Part shown: positions 32,823 through 36,040 of the stretch, in pieces
How the letters are laid out: each line of letters opens with the position of its first letter
Position numbering within the stretch: the stretch's first letter is position 1
Made by a program: the position numbers and the translations under genes
The notes under the pieces: model-generated
What the model saw: only the letters and a program-made list of their open reading frames with translations
Database searches by the model: none
Told to the model about the DNA's origin: nothing
NCBI GenBank assembly: GCA_030065055.1
Contig: JASJDS010000048.1
Span: 1-36,040, forward strand
Length of the DNA: 36,040 nt
DNA from: Calothrix sp. MO_192.B10
GTDB taxonomy: Bacteria; Cyanobacteriota; Cyanobacteriia; Cyanobacteriales; Nostocaceae
Direction of reading: 5' to 3'

Positions 32823-33839
32823 CTAGGCATCCTGTGGCTGAGTTGCATCTATGGGTTCAGCATTAATATGAACCACATGCACAGATGTACGGGTACGCAC
32901 CCCATCTTTGACCGTTAAATCTGTTCGGTCTATTGGCGCGTCTGGTAAAACCTCTACCTGAAAACCGTAGGAATCATGGTTCTCAAACAAGAAAAATTTC
33001 TGAAGTTTGCCGCTAGCTCCTTCGATTTTGCCGTCTTCTTTTTTGAAGTTAAGCTGAATGCGGTCAGAGCCAGCATAGACTTGTTCCCCATAGGAATTAT
33101 TAATAAATAACCGTACTTCCAATTCCCTGGGAGAAGTTTCATCGGACTGGACACTTACATTCACCCTTACCAGTTTATTGGCTCCCCCAACAGTAGCCCT
33201 ACCACTGGGATCGCTATCATTGAGTTTTTCTGCGATCGCTTTTTTGCCAATTTGCGGCACAGCTAACCATGACATTATCCCCAGTGCCAAAGAGCCAAAA
33301 AAACCAGGCCATAAATGGCGTGTATCCACAACACCATTTTCCACTTTTATCTTAAAGGATACTGGCAAATTGATATTTCTTCGTCCAGCACCATAACCTA
33401 ATACATTTAAAGCTAGGGTGACTTTTTCTTCTTTCTTTGCCCGGACATCTAAGCCCCCCTTGAGATCCTGTTCCGACCAACTTCCTGACTCTCCATCTTC
33501 ATACCAACGCCCGGATTCTTTCCAACCTTGCTTCACTCCAGAAGCAATTACCTTACCTTGTTCATCCAGGAGTTGAATTTCGTAAGTAATCCACTGATTA
33601 GTTCTAATCCGCGCTTCTACATCCACCCGCAAAGCCCCAATTGCTTGAGGTTTGAGGGTAAATTCTTTGAGTTTTACAGGTTGACCTACACTAGCAACTA
33701 TATTCTTAGAAACAAGGGTTCTTTTAAAAAATGGAGCCACTATTAATGCGAAAAATACCAGCGCTGATGCTCCTAGAGCAACGTATGACCACGGCTCAAT
33801 AAAGCGGCTGGTAGGCTGAGTATCTACAGTTACGGACAT
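32823..33839 (-). CDS. Conserved two-transmembrane protein of unknown function
   Basis: 338 aa. It has TM helix 1 at about residues 18-38 ('YVALGASALVFFALIVAPFF') and TM helix 2 at about 180-197 ('LWPGFFGSLALGIMSWLAVP'). Between them is a beta-rich, probably extracytoplasmic domain with 'ITYEIQLLDEQGKVIASG' and 'GSWSEQDLKGGLDV'. The C-terminal part ('VRVNVSVQSDETSPRELEVR') is another beta-rich soluble domain. I do not recognise a named domain. It leads the minus-strand group with the small protein, the synthase-like protein and the DUF4178 protein, so it may be part of the same envelope function. Confidence 0.7.
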   Translation of the reverse strand: MSVTVDTQPTSRFIEPWSYVALGASALVFFALIVAPFFKRTLVSKNIVASVGQPVKLKEFTLKPQAIGALRVDVEARIRTNQWITYEIQLLDEQGKVIASGVKQGWKESGRWYEDGESGSWSEQDLKGGLDVRAKKEEKVTLALNVLGYGAGRRNINLPVSFKIKVENGVVDTRHLWPGFFGSLALGIMSWLAVPQIGKKAIAEKLNDSDPSGRATVGGANKLVRVNVSVQSDETSPRELEVRLFINNSYGEQVYAGSDRIQLNFKKEDGKIEGASGKLQKFFLFENHDSYGFQVEVLPDAPIDRTDLTVKDGVRTRTSVHVVHINAEPIDATQPQDA

Positions 33840-34596
33840 AATCTGTTTTTGTAACAGTTATATTAACAACACTATGCCATCATAGCCTGACGTAAAAATT
33901 TGTCTTGGGTAATGATGCGAATAAAATTAGTAATAGCTTTATTTATTGGTAATTTAAGGGATTAAATAATTATTACTTTATGTTAAGTTTCCCATTATTT
34001 TGTAAATTTAAATATGATTATATTCTCCAAAATGTCCTATTAACAAAGGGTTTTCCGCAGAATTACTCCCTTATCGGTGTAAGATTACCTGTCTTTTAAA
34101 CCTCTCTATCCTTTGTGTTCTCTGCGCCTGGAGCGTTTTTTTTTATCAGTAATCTTGGGGCGGAATAGGAGTAGCTGTAAAAGCATGGAAATCAAGCATT
34201 AATATCAGTTAAATTACTGACATAAATATTCAAAATATTTTTAATATTGATGGTTTTACTGAAAATATTGTATGAAAAAATAAAAGTAATTACCGCATCC
34301 TTAGTTGATAGACCGAATGGCACGCTCGTTAACAGTTATCAGTTAGCCTCCTGCTCCCTCCGGGAGAGCTGCGCTAACGGAGGAGCTGCGCTAACAGTTA
34401 TCAGTCAAGATTGATGTGTTTATCCGCATCGTTTAAGTCCCCCACCAATTGGTGGTCGGCGTTGGTGGCGGGTTTAAATCCCCCACCATACCCATTGATA
34501 ACTGTGCCTCCTGCTCTCTCCGGGAGAGCTGCGCTAACACTGTTCACTGTTCACTGATTTAACTCCTAACACCGAACTCCTAACACCGAACTCAGG
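33840..34596. other. Gene-free, repeat-containing intergenic region
   Basis: No ORF with coding character. The left two-thirds is AT-rich. Between about 34340 and 34560 are two copies of a module 'cctcctgctccctccgggag' with gagctgcgctaac, short 'cagttatcagt' repeats, and a ccccaccaattggtggtc hairpin. 34561-34594 has alternating aactcct/aacaccg units ending in ccgaactcaggtta, the end motif of the element at 26579-26804. A transcription start for the gene at 33839 must lie in the left part but I cannot place it. Confidence 0.6.
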
Positions 34597-35697
34597 TTAG
34601 TAATATATTCGATAATGTTTTAGATAAAGTTCATCAGTGTTAGTCCAATCATTATCACGTAAAATGACATGAATTTGACCACCTTTAATCCCAGGTGCTC
34701 TGCCATCATCTAAATTCCAGAAAGTAATTCCTTCAGGCTCTTCGTACTTAGAAAAACCTGGATGAAATTCAAATTTAAAACTTCCATTTTGACCAGATTT
34801 TATGATTTTTTTGCCGTTATTAGTATTGAATACCCATATTCCACCATCTTTGGAATTAAAATCTTTTGCCTTCCCGTTCACAATATATAGGGTATTACCA
34901 TTACTGGAAAAAACTCCTCCTTGCAAATATTTTTTAATTATAAGTTTGTTGCCATTATTCTCTTTGAGATATAACTTGCTGTGAGTCTGTAACTGCAATT
35001 TTCCTCGTTTTAATTGCTCTAAATTAAATTTATAAATAAAAATCGGATTATTGTTCCGATCAATAATGTTGTTGGATGTATACAACAAACCGGTTCGAGG
35101 ATGAATTGCAACCCAGCCAGATTGCTGTTGTGCCTTACCATTCCATTTCAAAGGATAAGAATCAACATAAGCGAGGTTAGACGCTTTGAATACTGCAATC
35201 CGAGGTATTTTACCCTTGCCTTCTACTGGAATAAAAAGAAAGCCACGATACTGATCCAAATCGCCGTAATGGTTGTATCCTCTCAATGCATTAGGAATTC
35301 CAGTCTTGAGAATGCCTGCCCTAGGTTGAGATTGAGTCACCTTTTTATTAAGATTATGCGAGATAGGAAATTTCCAAAGTTGTTTTTCCTGAGTAAAAAA
35401 CCAATTATTAGCATCATTTGCTACACCATTGAGTTTTTCACTCCAACCATTGTTTCGATCGGAAGGGAAATTGCCTAGGTATTTAATTCGAGAGATTTTG
35501 GCAGATTTAATTTGTTGTTTAGGAAGCTGTTTATTAGCAGACTCAGTTTTATCATTGTTGTTTGGTGATGAAGTCTCAACCTGCATTTGAGCTGCCCCAT
35601 TAACGATGGTAGTCAGCATTAGTAAGCCTGATACAGTGAGGTTGATAAATAAGTAATTAACAAATCTTTTTTTTCTTTTGAGATTGGGTGTGTTCAT
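34597..35697 (-). CDS. Secreted beta-rich (propeller-like) protein
   Basis: 366 aa from ATG 35697, chosen because it gives a good signal peptide (Lys/Arg-rich start, then 'YLFINLTVSGLLMLTTIVNG', cleavage after Ala-Ala) and has an AGGA box upstream. A longer ORF to 35772 would bury that signal. After a polar linker, repeated units such as 'YLGNFPSDRNNGWSEKLNG', 'YRGFLFIPVEGKGKIPRIAV', 'SGWVAIHPRTGLLYTSNN' and 'GGVFSSNGNTLYIVNGK' look like blades of a beta-propeller. No catalytic motif is evident and I do not recognise a named family. Exported, function unknown. It is transcribed away from the IS607-type remnant at the right edge. Confidence 0.7.
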   Translation of the reverse strand: MNTPNLKRKKRFVNYLFINLTVSGLLMLTTIVNGAAQMQVETSSPNNNDKTESANKQLPKQQIKSAKISRIKYLGNFPSDRNNGWSEKLNGVANDANNWFFTQEKQLWKFPISHNLNKKVTQSQPRAGILKTGIPNALRGYNHYGDLDQYRGFLFIPVEGKGKIPRIAVFKASNLAYVDSYPLKWNGKAQQQSGWVAIHPRTGLLYTSNNIIDRNNNPIFIYKFNLEQLKRGKLQLQTHSKLYLKENNGNKLIIKKYLQGGVFSSNGNTLYIVNGKAKDFNSKDGGIWVFNTNNGKKIIKSGQNGSFKFEFHPGFSKYEEPEGITFWNLDDGRAPGIKGGQIHVILRDNDWTNTDELYLKHYRIYY

Positions 35698-35933
35698 CTT
35701 GATGAGTTTCCTGATTATGAATTGATTGATTGGAATTTGGACAAACTTGAATTTTTTGTCTTGTATTTCCAAGTATGTTTGATAATTTCAATCAAAGGTT
35801 CAGGAAAATTTAGGACTTGGAAAACTCAGTTAAATTTAGGTTTGGAGGCGTTACTATTAAATAATTTTCTTACCAAACCTTTTCAAATATCTCCAAATAT
35901 CTACAAGAGAAATGTTGAGGTTTGAAGAGGTTG

Positions 35934-36032
35934 TTGACTAAAGCGTATGTCTCCCCAAAAGAAGCAGCAGAACATTATGGAGTCAGTATTACCACCCTTA
36001 AAAGATGGGATAAAGAAGCTAAATTGTGCTAA
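35934..36032 (+). pseudogene. N-terminal remnant of an IS607-type serine recombinase
   Basis: A TTG-initiated frame reads TKAYVSPKEAAEHYGVSITT then LKRWDKEAKLC and stops at TAA 36030-36032. This is the MerR-like HTH that opens IS607-family TnpA serine recombinases (and relatives), normally continued by a GKI...R...GQRRY stretch. A frameshift just before the stop would break it, since in another frame the sequence continues. The window ends 8 bp later, so it may be a partial element, truncated or frameshifted. Confidence 0.6.
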
Positions 36033-36040
36033 TATAGGCA

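Overview
The window looks like chromosomal DNA from a cyanobacterium, most likely a filamentous one (Nostocales-like). The HIP1 palindrome GCGATCGC occurs throughout. Protein types fit this: a multidomain Ser/Thr kinase, KGK-domain proteins, a bacterial dynamin, a photolyase and Rpn-type PD-(D/E)XK proteins. Intergenic DNA is crowded with short tandem repeats, hairpins and MITE-like elements. No tRNA or rRNA gene was seen. Family calls come from reading motifs by eye; no database search was run.

Left part (1-5790): a GNAT acetyltransferase, a membrane Ser/Thr kinase with a YARHG domain, a decayed Rpn gene interrupted by a TnpB remnant, and a class I photolyase. Centre-left (5846-12072): a five-gene, one-strand metabolic cluster. 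It encodes a serine-hydroxymethyltransferase-like PLP enzyme that lacks the family's catalytic Glu, a sarcosine/dimethylglycine-methyltransferase-like enzyme, a class III aminotransferase, a 3-hydroxyisobutyrate-dehydrogenase-like enzyme and a gamma-butyrobetaine-hydroxylase-like dioxygenase. It is preceded by a tandem duplication of its own leader and first codons. I think this is an uncharacterised pathway for a small amino or betaine-type metabolite.

Middle (12056-22246): threonylcarbamoyl-AMP synthase, a SulP anion transporter, a cas-less CRISPR array of 8 repeats with a recognisable leader, an ArsC/Spx-like protein, a small unknown protein, an Lhr-like helicase, a graspetide (omega-ester RiPP) precursor with three TTxxxxEE cores and no maturation enzyme in sight, an RsmB-like RNA methyltransferase and a PPC-domain protein.

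Right part (22566-36040): a dynamin-like GTPase, two tandem KGK proteins with an overlapping HNH nuclease, and an Rpn gene split by a 1.5-kb IsrB element (RNA-guided RuvC nuclease without HNH). That element carries a structured omega-RNA region whose guide would come from the Rpn gene itself. Then follow a minus-strand group (two-TM protein, small Gly-rich protein, membrane-fused spermidine synthase-like protein, DUF4178 protein), a secreted protein and a broken IS607-type recombinase start at the right edge.

Main points for a second look: the five-gene cluster; the orphan graspetide precursor; the IsrB element and its Rpn target, which rejoins in frame when the element is removed; and a second Rpn gene broken by another TnpB/IscB-class element.
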